DNA of 51,769 bases. It comes from Ga0074139 sp964515195. Lineage in GTDB: Bacteria; Bdellovibrionota; Bdellovibrionia; Bdellovibrionales; Bdellovibrionaceae. The position numbers and the translations under genes were made by a program. The notes beneath the pieces are model-generated. The model saw nothing but the letters and a program-made list of their open reading frames with translations, had not been told where the DNA came from and did not search any database. Below, in pieces: positions 5,902 to 14,045 of this stretch (positions are counted from its first letter, which is position 1; each line of letters opens with the position of its first letter). Location: NCBI GenBank assembly GCA_964515195.1, contig CAZETK010000019.1:1-51769 (forward strand). Direction: 5' to 3'.

Positions 5902-7950
5902 TTAAACTCCTTGATTCCATTTTGTATAATGCACGCCACGGCCCGCTCCGATCTGCTGCAACAGACCCATACGAACCAGATTGGTTAATTCCCGTAAAGC
6001 CGTACGCTCAGAAACACCTAATGCTTCGACGACCTCTTTGCGTGATAACGTATTTTGGGCTTCAATGATTTCCATAAGTTTTTTCTGCCGTGGACTTAGC
6101 CTAAATGAATCTTCTTTGTTCTGACTTAGATATGTCCACTTAATAGCAGACGGGATTTTGTATCGCCCTTCTTCCATTTCAACGGGTATTAAATCGCGAA
6201 GCCGCCCCATGGTTGAATACAGCATTTGATCATGGTGCAAAGGGTGATATTCAAATCCCCACACTGTTTCGATGATCGTTTCTTTACTTACCCCCTGTGG
6301 ATTTGCCAGAAGGGATCTTAATAATCTTTGCAAGATGGGCTGGTTGTGCAGTGGAATCGCCTGATCCTGCCAGATAATCTCACTTTTATCTTCATCAAAT
6401 ACCAGGTCAGATTTTTCGATTCCTAAGGATATCTGACCTGTTTTATTTCTTGAAACGGCAACAGGCTCGGCTGAGATTTTCGATATCAGCGACTCATAGA
6501 AAGCCAGTTCTTCCTGGGACATATCATGATTGGAACTGGTTTTCTGTGAATGTAAGGTTTTAAGAAGACTTATCATGAGTGTCTCCAAGCGCTCCAGCCC
6601 ATAATTTTGAGCCAGAGCCCGACCCTGCTGAAAACTTTGTAGAGACTTTTCTTCTTCAAATTGAATCTTGGCTAGGACACCTTCAATCATCATAGTTAAG
6701 CACCTTTTCCAAGGGGCTTTTGAGTTTTCAATCTCAAGATGTGTCTTAATATACTCAAGAGCTTTCCATTGTTTTGATAGCCAGCACTTAAAAATTTGAT
6801 GCTCTAAGGTGCGCGCTCTTCTACCGGGATGCTCAAGTCGATTTGTTAGCAGAACAAATAAGTCCTCAAAGTCCTCGTTCTGCGGAGCCTCAGCCTTGAT
6901 TTCGGCTGCAAGCCTCAGAGCTCTGGCGTGATCATTGACTTTATAAGCCCATCGGGCTTGAGCCGCCTTATGGTGAAGCTGAAGGCTGAATCTATCCATG
7001 TTTTTTCGGCTCTGAAACCGACTTGGCCTATGGATTATTGAAGCTAAGTTTAATTCTAAAATTTCTTGCGCCTGGGTGTATTGCTCATAGTTACTTTGTT
7101 GAATAATCTTCCTGGATAAACTTAAAGTCATCTCGGCATCAAAAATAAGCCCGTATTCGGTCTGGGATTCTGCCAAGGTGTGAAGTGCACGGATCCTTTG
7201 GGTAAGCCCTAAACTTTCTTCCTTCAAATACGCTTGGGCCCTTTCAATTACTTTTTCATCCTGAAGATCTTTTAATGCACATTGAATTTCATAAAGTTGA
7301 ATCGAGTTGTTGAGGTGATCAAGTCGATAGGAATCAAGCTCTTTTTGACATACCCAAAGCCATGTCTTAGCCTCTATCTTTTGGTTCAAGTTTTCGTAAA
7401 CTGTAGAAATATTAAAAGCTGTAACAGCTTTGTAGCCTTGATAGTTACCTTTTTCAGCCAAAGAAAAAGCGATCTTATATTGAGTTAAAACATCATCCCA
7501 TAATTCAAGAGCGTATAGTACCTGAGTCCACTGCAATCGAGCTTCAATCTCGACTTCAGGTCGTAGTCTTTTAAAGTGGCTTTCAACCTGATCTTTATAT
7601 TGACTATACAGCTTTTGGTTCTGCCCCTGTGCCCGTCCAAGTACAATTTCGCAAAATACTTTTTCGGCACCTTCTTCTAGGTTTTTAGTTAAAATTTCGG
7701 CTGATTGTGTCTGTGAAGATAGCACCAAGGCTCGGATTTGAAACAAGGGAGTCGTGCAAACCAAGTGAGCCGCCAGATTATAAAAGCCCGCCTCCAACGC
7801 CCTATCGGCTAAATTTGGATGCTGGGCTTTGGCCATTTTGATCCAGGCACTTGGATCCTCCGAGTTCTCTAATGAAAACTCCAAGGCCTTCCACTGATCT
7901 TGTGAAAGCCCTTGGTTAAGTTTAATATTAGATAACTCTGTGCTTTGCAT
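5902..7950 (-). CDS. TPR transcriptional regulator with two C-terminal HTH domains
   Basis: A 682-residue cytoplasmic protein, no signal peptide. About residues 1-480 are helical repeats of TPR type (WKALEFSLE, AALHL, WTQVLYALELWDDVLTQY and similar). Residues about 520-605 look like a winged-helix domain of the OmpR/SARP kind: a short beta start (SEIIWQDQAIPLHNQP), then LLRSLLANPQGVSKETIIE and YSTMGRLRDLIPV, ending in a GRYKI wing. A second, DeoR-like HTH follows at about 616-682 (SPRQKKLMEIIEAQNTLSRK, then EVVEALGVSERTALRELTNL). Two different HTHs at one end are unusual. It sits in an operon between an exported protein (20 bases upstream) and the exported trypsin-like protein (3 bases downstream), so regulation of that exported set is likely but inferred. 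Confidence 0.75.
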   Translation of the reverse strand: MQSTELSNIKLNQGLSQDQWKALEFSLENSEDPSAWIKMAKAQHPNLADRALEAGFYNLAAHLVCTTPLFQIRALVLSSQTQSAEILTKNLEEGAEKVFCEIVLGRAQGQNQKLYSQYKDQVESHFKRLRPEVEIEARLQWTQVLYALELWDDVLTQYKIAFSLAEKGNYQGYKAVTAFNISTVYENLNQKIEAKTWLWVCQKELDSYRLDHLNNSIQLYEIQCALKDLQDEKVIERAQAYLKEESLGLTQRIRALHTLAESQTEYGLIFDAEMTLSLSRKIIQQSNYEQYTQAQEILELNLASIIHRPSRFQSRKNMDRFSLQLHHKAAQARWAYKVNDHARALRLAAEIKAEAPQNEDFEDLFVLLTNRLEHPGRRARTLEHQIFKCWLSKQWKALEYIKTHLEIENSKAPWKRCLTMMIEGVLAKIQFEEEKSLQSFQQGRALAQNYGLERLETLMISLLKTLHSQKTSSNHDMSQEELAFYESLISKISAEPVAVSRNKTGQISLGIEKSDLVFDEDKSEIIWQDQAIPLHNQPILQRLLRSLLANPQGVSKETIIETVWGFEYHPLHHDQMLYSTMGRLRDLIPVEMEEGRYKIPSAIKWTYLSQNKEDSFRLSPRQKKLMEIIEAQNTLSRKEVVEALGVSERTALRELTNLVRMGLLQQIGAGRGVHYTKWNQGV

Positions 7951-7970
7951 GCTTTGTGATACCTTATGGT

Positions 7971-9242
7971 TTAATCTAACTTTGCACGAACATCAGGAGG
8001 AACATCGACACCCATTCGAATCTCACCTCGAGGATCAACATAATCTTTGATAGATTCAACCGCTGTTAAAGCCACAAGAATTCTATTTTGCAGACTGGCC
8101 TGGGATTCTTTAGGGGCGCTCATAAGCAGACTTAAAATCTTTTGAAACTCCGCTGAGTTCCATTGTCTGATAACTTCCTCCGCCAAGGCTGCCCCGGCCG
8201 CATCACCCGCGTTAGAAGCCATCACCCGATTGTATAAATTTGAATTCGCACGGAAAATGGAATTAAAGACTTTCGCGGTGCTCGCGTCACCTGCAGTTGC
8301 TACTATGGAATAAATATTACGAAGTTCAATATCGAGTATCGCACTTAAAGAAGCCAGCGCTTTTGATCCTGAACCGGCCAGGCCTTGTTCCCATCCGAAG
8401 GCTGATCGGATTTGTTTAGACAGTTGGGACAAAGCTATTTTAGAAGGGTTAAGAGGTGCTAAAATGGGGGATTCAAAGTCATACTTATCCGTGATTTCCT
8501 CAAGAACCGTAGAAAGAACCATGATCATGCGGGATGCCTCTGTCACTCGACGATGGGTAACGGGTAGGATAGGGTTGCCTTGCTCATCGGCCATTGTTTT
8601 TAAGACTGCCTTTAGCTGCGCCTCAAGACGCCCTAAGTGCCTTGCATCGGAGCTGTCACGGGCAACAATTTGGCGGAATTGATTCAAGTGCTCGAGAGTA
8701 CCGCGATAGGACGTAATTAGAGAAATGGCCGCATTTTGCATATCCTCTAAGATTGAAAGTGAAGATCCTACACTCACAGCTATATGAGAAACGCGGTAAG
8801 CGCTCGAGCAGTTGGAGTTATGAGTAAAATCAATTTGAGAAATGTATTTCGAATGATCCGCGAGTTGGAACCATCTGTTCTGGTTCGACTTGCATCCCGG
8901 GAAAACTAATGTACGCTTCCGAATTATTGTTGTTGTTTCTTGAGATTGTGTGGAAATGTCCACTATGGGGAGATTTGAAATAATCCTTAGTGGAGCGTGA
9001 CTAGCGTGATGTAATTGCTCAAACTGATCAAGATATCCGCCTACGATGCGCACCTTTGCATACTGATAATTAAGTTCGCAGGGAATATCACGGCAGGCTT
9101 CTAAGTTAAATACAATCCGTCCATCCTCAGTTTTGTAGTGTCCCTCGGGTGAAATCTGCGCCTGTGTCGATAATGTTGACAAAAGGACAATGGACGGTAG
9201 ACAGAATTTAGCCAGAACCGAAAGGGATATGTTCATTTTCAT
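7971..9242 (-). CDS. Exported protein, beta N-terminal and helical C-terminal part
   Basis: The ATG at 9242 is chosen because a strong GAGGAG lies just upstream and a Sec signal peptide (MKMNISLSVLAKFCLPSIVL, cleavage near TQA-QI at about 29) begins there; the longer frame to 9398 runs through a terminator-like hairpin. The 423-residue product has a beta-rich N-terminal half (about 30-160, with Cys pairs in ACRDIPCEL and FPGCKSN) and a long helical C-terminal part (about 170-423). The family is not recognised. The layout, beta-sandwich-like domain then helices, matches that of the neighbouring 239-residue exported protein, so the two may be distant paralogues. Lies 20 bases upstream of the TPR regulator. 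Confidence 0.75.
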   Translation of the reverse strand: MKMNISLSVLAKFCLPSIVLLSTLSTQAQISPEGHYKTEDGRIVFNLEACRDIPCELNYQYAKVRIVGGYLDQFEQLHHASHAPLRIISNLPIVDISTQSQETTTIIRKRTLVFPGCKSNQNRWFQLADHSKYISQIDFTHNSNCSSAYRVSHIAVSVGSSLSILEDMQNAAISLITSYRGTLEHLNQFRQIVARDSSDARHLGRLEAQLKAVLKTMADEQGNPILPVTHRRVTEASRMIMVLSTVLEEITDKYDFESPILAPLNPSKIALSQLSKQIRSAFGWEQGLAGSGSKALASLSAILDIELRNIYSIVATAGDASTAKVFNSIFRANSNLYNRVMASNAGDAAGAALAEEVIRQWNSAEFQKILSLLMSAPKESQASLQNRILVALTAVESIKDYVDPRGEIRMGVDVPPDVRAKLD

Positions 9243-9279
9243 AATAGACTCCTCAATTAAGCACCCCCGCAGGGGCTTC

Positions 9280-9317
9280 AAAGATCGCGCCAGGGCTTTA
9301 AGGTTGGCGCGATCTTT
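9280..9317 (-). terminator. Strong hairpin between two exported-protein genes
   Basis: AAAGATCGCGCCA (9280-9292) pairs perfectly with TGGCGCGATCTTT (9305-9317): a 13-bp stem with a 12-base loop, 5 bases after the stop of the upstream gene on the minus strand. There is only a short T run after the stem, so it may act as a partial terminator or a 3'-end stabiliser that lowers expression of the downstream three genes. A smaller CCCC/GGGG hairpin follows. Confidence 0.7.
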
Positions 9318-9321
9318 ATAA

Positions 9322-10041
9322 CTAGTAAATTTCGTACATCGATTGCAGTTTCTCTTTTGCGTAGAGAAGTGTCTGAACGTGATCAGTATAATAAGCACTC
9401 TGTCCTAACGTGTTTAACAAGAAGGATTCGACTTCATTAATTTGATCAATCATCACTTGAGCCTGCTGCTGAGTGTTCGTTGATAACAAGGGTCTTGCCT
9501 GACCTTTTGCCGCTAACAGCAAGGCACTTTTACGAAGGGGCAGTAGGAATTTACTGAAATTTGCTGGAGAAACTGTATCTTGCAGGCTTGCGATCACATT
9601 GAGGACCGCCTTACCAATCTCGGAGGGGGTATCAAGACTAGCATAATTGTAACGGCTGAAGCTTTCCCTAATATCCCCACCAACATAAAGGCGCAAGTCA
9701 CGGATTCGCACATGACCTTCAAACTTGACCACGATGCTTGAAATCACTTTGCGGATGACAACAGGGTAATCGGGGTCACGGCCAGGAACTCCAAGCAAAG
9801 AAACAAAGTCACCGTCGGCATACACGAAAGCTTTTGCAAAGTCCCGATGACCTTCTGCTGAAATCAACATACGCTCAACGTAGGTGGGGTTATCAAATTG
9901 GTGCACAAGCGTATCGCCGGTATAGTACCAACCGGTTTTCCACCGGGGCCTAACCTCCTGCAAATTGCTATCTTGATGATGAAATGCAAAAGCCGATTGA
10001 ATAGACACAATGGCTAAAAGTGCGAGAATCAATTTTTTCAT
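9322..10041 (-). CDS. Exported protein, beta N-terminal and helical C-terminal part
   Basis: The start at 10041 has GGAG seven bases before the ATG and opens a clear Sec signal peptide (MKKLILALLAIVSIQSAFA, cleavage after residue 19). The mature 220 residues split into a beta-rich half (about 30-125; GWYYTGDTLVHQF, FVYADGDFVSLLGV, IVVKFEGHVRIRDLRLYVGG) that resembles a beta-sandwich, and a helical half (about 140-239; SEIGKAVLNVIASLQ, MIDQINEVESFLL). I do not recognise the family. It is the first gene of the run that continues through a similar exported protein, the TPR regulator and the trypsin-like protein, with a strong hairpin after it. Confidence 0.75.
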   Translation of the reverse strand: MKKLILALLAIVSIQSAFAFHHQDSNLQEVRPRWKTGWYYTGDTLVHQFDNPTYVERMLISAEGHRDFAKAFVYADGDFVSLLGVPGRDPDYPVVIRKVISSIVVKFEGHVRIRDLRLYVGGDIRESFSRYNYASLDTPSEIGKAVLNVIASLQDTVSPANFSKFLLPLRKSALLLAAKGQARPLLSTNTQQQAQVMIDQINEVESFLLNTLGQSAYYTDHVQTLLYAKEKLQSMYEIY

Positions 10042-10320
10042 AAGCGACTCCTTTAAAGTCTGAATTATTATGGTTTTTGTAGGACTGCTTTTACGCAGAC
10101 AGATATTAAAGCGCCACAAAGGTCACCTAATGAATATAAACCCTGGAAATTGCTAATCTTTAAAGAATCGCGCAACGTATTTGGCGCGTTTTGCAGACGA
10201 TAATGAAGACCGCATGGCCCGATTCTGGCGCAATTTGCGAGGTGTTTAGTCAGTTTTCATTTTAAGCACATGAAAAAATTATCCGCGGACACCGTTAACT
10301 CATCTTCTTTCTTGGGTCTG

Positions 10321-11082
10321 CTACAAACCGCCGGTCAGCTTAGCGATTCGCTCTAGCTCTTCAATTTTTTGAGCTCCATGCAGAGAGACTCCATTGATTA
10401 AAATGACGGGAGTTCCTGTAAAGCCAAAATTTTGAAACTCCACCATATCCTCGTGGATGATTTGTTTTACCTGATCCGAATTTACATCCCGTTGCAGCCT
10501 TTTCATATCCGCTTTAGAGTTTTGAGCCATTTTCTTTAGAAAGGATTCATCTGACATCTGACCCTGATTTTCAAATACCAAACCATAAAATTTCAATGCC
10601 TTTTGTTTGTCTTGTAATTTGATAGCTTCAAAATATTGTGCCGCAGGATAGGCCATTTTGTGGAAATCAAGGGGCATATGTTTATAGTAGAATTGAACTT
10701 TATCTTTGTATTTTTCTTTAAACTCTTTCAATGACTCAAAGGCCATCTGACACGCCGGACACTGAAAGTCGGCGTACTCTACGATTGTGATTTTAGAATT
10801 TGCGTTCCCCACTAATCTTCTATCCTCTGAAAGCTTTGGCTTCTTGGGCTGTCTTAGTTCTTTTTCTTGCTCAGCTCTCATTTCAGACATCTGCTTTGCG
10901 TATTGCTGCTGCTGAGCTTTGTGTGCGGCCCGATTAACAGCTTCGATAAATTGTTCAGGATTATCTTCGATAATATCAAAAATGATTTTGGGATTCTTTT
11001 TTAGAGCTTCCTTTAACTGACGCTCATGAGTGGTACATCCGATCACGCTCACCATAAGAGTGAAACAAAAAAATATTTTCAT
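10321..11082 (-). CDS. DsbA-like thioredoxin-fold lipoprotein
   Basis: The start at 11082 follows GGAGACTTTACA and gives a lipoprotein signal (MKIFFCFTLMVSVIGC, lipid-modified Cys16). Residues 17-80 are helical and charged; residues about 85-253 form a DsbA/thioredoxin_4 domain with the redox motif C108-P-A-C111 (in YADFQCPACQ), an inserted helical region and the cis-proline loop GTPVILING. The enzyme should exchange disulfides in the periplasm while anchored to a membrane. It lies 78 bases downstream of the BlaR1-type protease on the same strand, so it is a candidate member of the BlaI-controlled unit. A CPAC centre occurs in oxidising and reducing members, so direction is not set. Confidence 0.85.
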   Translation of the reverse strand: MKIFFCFTLMVSVIGCTTHERQLKEALKKNPKIIFDIIEDNPEQFIEAVNRAAHKAQQQQYAKQMSEMRAEQEKELRQPKKPKLSEDRRLVGNANSKITIVEYADFQCPACQMAFESLKEFKEKYKDKVQFYYKHMPLDFHKMAYPAAQYFEAIKLQDKQKALKFYGLVFENQGQMSDESFLKKMAQNSKADMKRLQRDVNSDQVKQIIHEDMVEFQNFGFTGTPVILINGVSLHGAQKIEELERIAKLTGGL

Positions 11083-11160
11083 TGTAAAGTCTCCTTTAGG
11101 AAAACCAATGTCGTTTTCACCTTCTGAGTGAATCAAGATCTGTAAAACCTGTTGTTACTA

Positions 11161-12249
11161 CTATTTCGTTTCACATTTATTCGGTTTAGGCTTGGGCTCT
11201 ACCCCTAACCAACTCTCGATAACCATTTCATGCCGGATCTGGGAGCACATGAACTTTTCTGAATCAGGAGCGCTTCTTTGTGTGCTCACCGAGGCCTTTG
11301 TTTGAAGAGTCACGAGAATCAGTGATAGGGCCAACGAAATCATCGAAAATGCGGGATAAGCCCATGCCATCCTTCTTCTTGGTTTACCTAGCATGGCATG
11401 AATGCGCTCTTTGATTTCAGAAAATTCCTGACTTGCGTGAGCCTGAAGAAGACGATCCTGGGACTGAGTACAGCGTTCTGCTATCTCGAAAATCGACCTA
11501 AGTAAGTTTTGTGGCTTCAGACCACATTGCTCGATGGCCCCTTCATCGGCGGCCAGCTCCACGGCCATTCTATGTTTTGTATAGAAAAGATGAGCAATTG
11601 GATTAAAGAAGAATATCCTTTTCACAAAATGACTTAATAAGAGCCAAGTGGTATCATGACCTTTTATGTGCATCAGCTCATGGGACAGAATAGCTCTTAT
11701 ATGTGTTTTGCCCTCGTCGGAGAGCAAAAATGGATTTACAACAATCCGATGCTGGAAGAGGCCCCATACATAGGGACTGGTGGCGCCTTCGTTTAACAAC
11801 ACCTCGGTGGAATTCTTTATTTTTAAATGTCTTTCGAGATCCCTGAGTTCTGCATTAATAAGATGGTTCTCGACTATTTTGAAAGCGCGGTGCCTTTTTG
11901 CCGTGATAAAAATTCGGATGCAGTCGACGGCTAAAATCAACACGAGCAAAATCAAATACCCGCCCGCCAACAGTCGTGTGATTGGGTAGGAGTTCGAATT
12001 TATCGCAAAATAGTTAAAGCACCCCGTAATCAGCTCTAGATCTATACAAGTCAAAATCATTGAGCCGCCCAGAAAGACACAGGCGATAAACAGAACGTGA
12101 TAGTTAAAAAACCATTTAGATTTTTCACTCGAGACGAACTTTTTGATAAAGATTTGCCCCAGAAGAGCGATGACGAAGACGATACTGCTTGAAACTGTAA
12201 GCGTCATAAGGCACTTCCAAGCGAAGTCTAAGAAGATGAAATCACTCAT
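11161..12249 (-). CDS. BlaR1/MecR1-type M56 membrane metalloprotease
   Basis: A 362-residue integral membrane protease of family M56. Four membrane segments (about 14-38, 47-68, 93-117, 298-318) surround a cytoplasmic zinc site with H190-E191-xx-H194 (LSHELMHIKGHD) and the downstream E231-xxx-D motif (VELAADEGA). Family members sense an outside signal and then cut the BlaI/MecI repressor. The penicillin-binding sensor of about 250 residues is absent: only 45 residues follow the last membrane segment, and these carry two Cys, C335 and C359. The start overlaps the repressor gene by 8 bases, so repressor and protease are coupled. The signal sensed is therefore not obviously a beta-lactam. Confidence 0.9.
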   Translation of the reverse strand: MSDFIFLDFAWKCLMTLTVSSSIVFVIALLGQIFIKKFVSSEKSKWFFNYHVLFIACVFLGGSMILTCIDLELITGCFNYFAINSNSYPITRLLAGGYLILLVLILAVDCIRIFITAKRHRAFKIVENHLINAELRDLERHLKIKNSTEVLLNEGATSPYVWGLFQHRIVVNPFLLSDEGKTHIRAILSHELMHIKGHDTTWLLLSHFVKRIFFFNPIAHLFYTKHRMAVELAADEGAIEQCGLKPQNLLRSIFEIAERCTQSQDRLLQAHASQEFSEIKERIHAMLGKPRRRMAWAYPAFSMISLALSLILVTLQTKASVSTQRSAPDSEKFMCSQIRHEMVIESWLGVEPKPKPNKCETK

Positions 12250-12634
12250 TCCATTTCCCCTCTTCGTCGAGTTTGGATGCCAACTCTTTTAGTTGATTGA
12301 TTTCTTCATCGGTCAGTTTTGATGAGGACATAAAATAATGGATCAGGGGCTCAACAGAGCCCCCAAGAGTCTTTTCCACAAAGTTAGAAATTTTGCTTGT
12401 TAAGAGTGTTTCTGTCGCAATTTTTGATGAGTATTTATAGACTCCCCCCATTTGCGATCGCGAAAGAAAGCCTTTTTTTCTAAGTCTTTCCATAACAGTT
12501 AAAACCGTCGTCCTTGCCAGACTTTTTTCGACCTCAAAGTGCTGAGCCACTTCTCGTACTGAGATGGGTGAATGCGCTTGGATATATTTTAAAATATCCA
12601 TTTCCTGCTCACCCAGGCTGGGAATCTTCTTCAT
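12242..12634 (-). CDS. BlaI/MecI-type transcriptional repressor
   Basis: A 130-residue winged-helix repressor of the BlaI/MecI/CopY family. The N-terminal domain (LGEQEMDILKYIQAHSPISV, then SLARTTVLTVMERLRKKGFL and a GGVYKYSS wing) contains the recognition helix in the TTVLTVMERL segment; the C-terminal 45 residues form the dimerisation helices (KISNFVEKTLGGSVEPLIHY). BlaI proteins bind paired palindromes at their own promoter and are cleaved by the BlaR1 partner, which is encoded immediately downstream with an 8-base overlap. Two matching palindromes lie 11-49 bases before the start, so autoregulation is strongly suggested. AGGGG-type sequence before ATG gives the ribosome binding site. Confidence 0.92.
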   Translation of the reverse strand: MKKIPSLGEQEMDILKYIQAHSPISVREVAQHFEVEKSLARTTVLTVMERLRKKGFLSRSQMGGVYKYSSKIATETLLTSKISNFVEKTLGGSVEPLIHYFMSSSKLTDEEINQLKELASKLDEEGKWNE

Positions 12635-12644
12635 AAACCCCTCT

Positions 12645-12660
12645 GACTATATCTGTAGTC
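12645..12660. promoter_or_regulatory. Putative BlaI operator 1
   Basis: GACTATATCTGTAGTC, with GACTA/TAGTC arms, 11 bases upstream of the repressor start. It lies 23 bp (about two helical turns) from a sister site, fitting binding of two repressor dimers on one DNA face. Confidence 0.8.
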
Positions 12661-12667
12661 TGAACAT

Positions 12668-12683
12668 GACTACAAACGTAGTC
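12668..12683. promoter_or_regulatory. Putative BlaI operator 2
   Basis: GACTACAAACGTAGTC, a perfect 6-bp inverted repeat with a 4-base centre. On the minus strand the site begins within a -35-like TTGACT, so bound repressor would block RNA polymerase. Confidence 0.8.
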
Positions 12684-12732
12684 AATAGGGGCTTAAGTCC
12701 AGTTTCATTTTGATACAAAGCTGGAGGCGCTA

Positions 12733-13068
12733 TTAAAGCTTACAAACAAGATTCTCAACGATTTTTACTGGTTGTAATGTGCGACTTGCCACAACCACAC
12801 CGTTGCAATCCTCTATGATTCTGGAATTGCGGTTATAACGACCTTTATAATTAATCGACCAATAACTTTGGTCATTTTTATGGCCTAAGTAAGAAATAGA
12901 GATAGCCGAGTTATCAATACAAAACTCAAGATCCACTTGTCCGTATCTGCTCATATTCTGGCAAGCCATCTCTTTCCATGATCTTTCAACTTTTACTTGG
13001 CCAGCCGCTTGCGCAAACGCGGGCGCTGCTATCAAAGTCATAACTATTAGCGATAAAACCATTTTCAT
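12733..13068 (-). CDS. Small exported protein of unknown function
   Basis: A 111-residue protein with a Sec signal peptide (MKMVLSLIVMTLIAAPAFAQ, cleavage near AFA-QA at 19). The mature domain of about 90 residues is beta-rich with four Cys (CQNMS, FCIDN, DCNGV, VCKL) that may form two disulfides. No family recognised. A GGAGTAGAT motif precedes the ATG. It lies 98 bases upstream of the BlaI gene on the same strand, with the paired operators between, so it is probably a separate transcription unit. Confidence 0.75.
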   Translation of the reverse strand: MKMVLSLIVMTLIAAPAFAQAAGQVKVERSWKEMACQNMSRYGQVDLEFCIDNSAISISYLGHKNDQSYWSINYKGRYNRNSRIIEDCNGVVVASRTLQPVKIVENLVCKL

Positions 13069-13408
13069 ATCTACTCCTAAAAAAGCTAATTTTGATTTGA
13101 TTCTCTTATACTGATCTTAATGAGCCCACACAATAGGGTGTGTAAATAAGAAACTAAAGGTATCAACTATAGACTGTTTAAGATCAAGCGATTTGAATTT
13201 GTATCTGTCGGGTTTTGCTCGTGTTGAGATAAGCCTTGATCAAGACGGATCAATCCGCAGAAGTCTAATGTTTTGACAGGTAAAAATGACAATTTTGGGC
13301 CCAAGAAATTTTTAATCTTATTAGGTTCGATTTCATGGATATTTTGCCCTGGCATTTATCTCGCAAGATGGACAACAGTTCGAGCTTAACCCTATTGAGG
13401 AGAAAAAT
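13069..13408. other. Divergent intergenic region
   Basis: About 340 bases between two divergent exported-protein genes. I see no gene or RNA. It must hold both promoters; a TTGACA-like hexamer occurs at about 13273 on the plus strand without a good -10 partner, and a short CACAC/GTGTG inverted repeat lies near 13127-13142. Confidence 0.4.
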
Positions 13409-13915
13409 ATGAAGAATCTGATTTGTGCTGCTATGGTTGTCTTTTTTGCCGCGTCTGCCTTTGCCCAGGATGTTGTTCTGAAAGAATGCCGTGTACAGTT
13501 GAAAGACCCAGAATCGAGCGATACCCTTGATATGACTATGAAGGTTATTGAAAAAAGCGATAAATCACTCAGATCCTTAATCACGCAAACTCGGGATGGA
13601 CTTGCACACTCTTACGAAGATGTGGCCGAGGTTTCCGAAAGCTCTGTGCGTTCCAATTTATCTTCTAAATCAAACACTGATAACTTGAATGAAGCTGAGA
13701 TGTTAGTCGTACATGCCATGATGTTTGAGGAGGAGCCCTCACTTCAAGGTGCATTCCGATCCGGAATCGATTTAAAACAAGTGCGATCTGCAAAGTTGTT
13801 TACTATCGGCGAAAGAGCAGAGCTTGGATCCGCAACCGTTGTTGAGGCGCGGGATGAAAACAATCAGGTACTGGGATCATTCTTGGACGGCTTCCTCGTC
13901 AGCCCCTGTTTGTAG
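13409..13915 (+). CDS. Small exported protein of unknown function
   Basis: A 168-residue protein with a Sec signal peptide (MKNLICAAMVVFFAASAFAQ, cleavage near AFA-QD at 19), preceded by a good ribosome binding site (GAGGAG). The mature part is acidic, with one Cys near each end (KECRVQL, SPCL) that could form a single disulfide closing the domain. Beta-like segments (VVLKECRVQLKD, DTLDMTMKVIEKS) are followed by a charged central helix and a C-terminal GSATVVEARDENNQVLGSFL strand pair. No family recognised. Monocistronic, divergent from the 111-residue exported protein and followed by a terminator-like hairpin. Confidence 0.75.
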   Translation: MKNLICAAMVVFFAASAFAQDVVLKECRVQLKDPESSDTLDMTMKVIEKSDKSLRSLITQTRDGLAHSYEDVAEVSESSVRSNLSSKSNTDNLNEAEMLVVHAMMFEEEPSLQGAFRSGIDLKQVRSAKLFTIGERAELGSATVVEARDENNQVLGSFLDGFLVSPCL

Positions 13916-13927
13916 GCTTCACACGTA

Positions 13928-13949
13928 CCGGTCCCCACAGAGGGATCGG
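13928..13949 (+). terminator. Hairpin after exported-protein gene
   Basis: CCGGTCCC (13928-13935) pairs with GGGATCGG (13942-13949), 8 bp with one G-T pair and a 6-base loop, followed by CTTATTAT. It lies 13 bases after the stop codon. The T tract is weak. Confidence 0.5.
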
Positions 13950-14045
13950 CTTATTATAGAATAGTGAGTCAGACTCTCAAAAAAATATTGATTTAATCGC
14001 CCTCGCCTTTATGGTGAATATTTGCCGACTGGCGGGGGAAATTTC

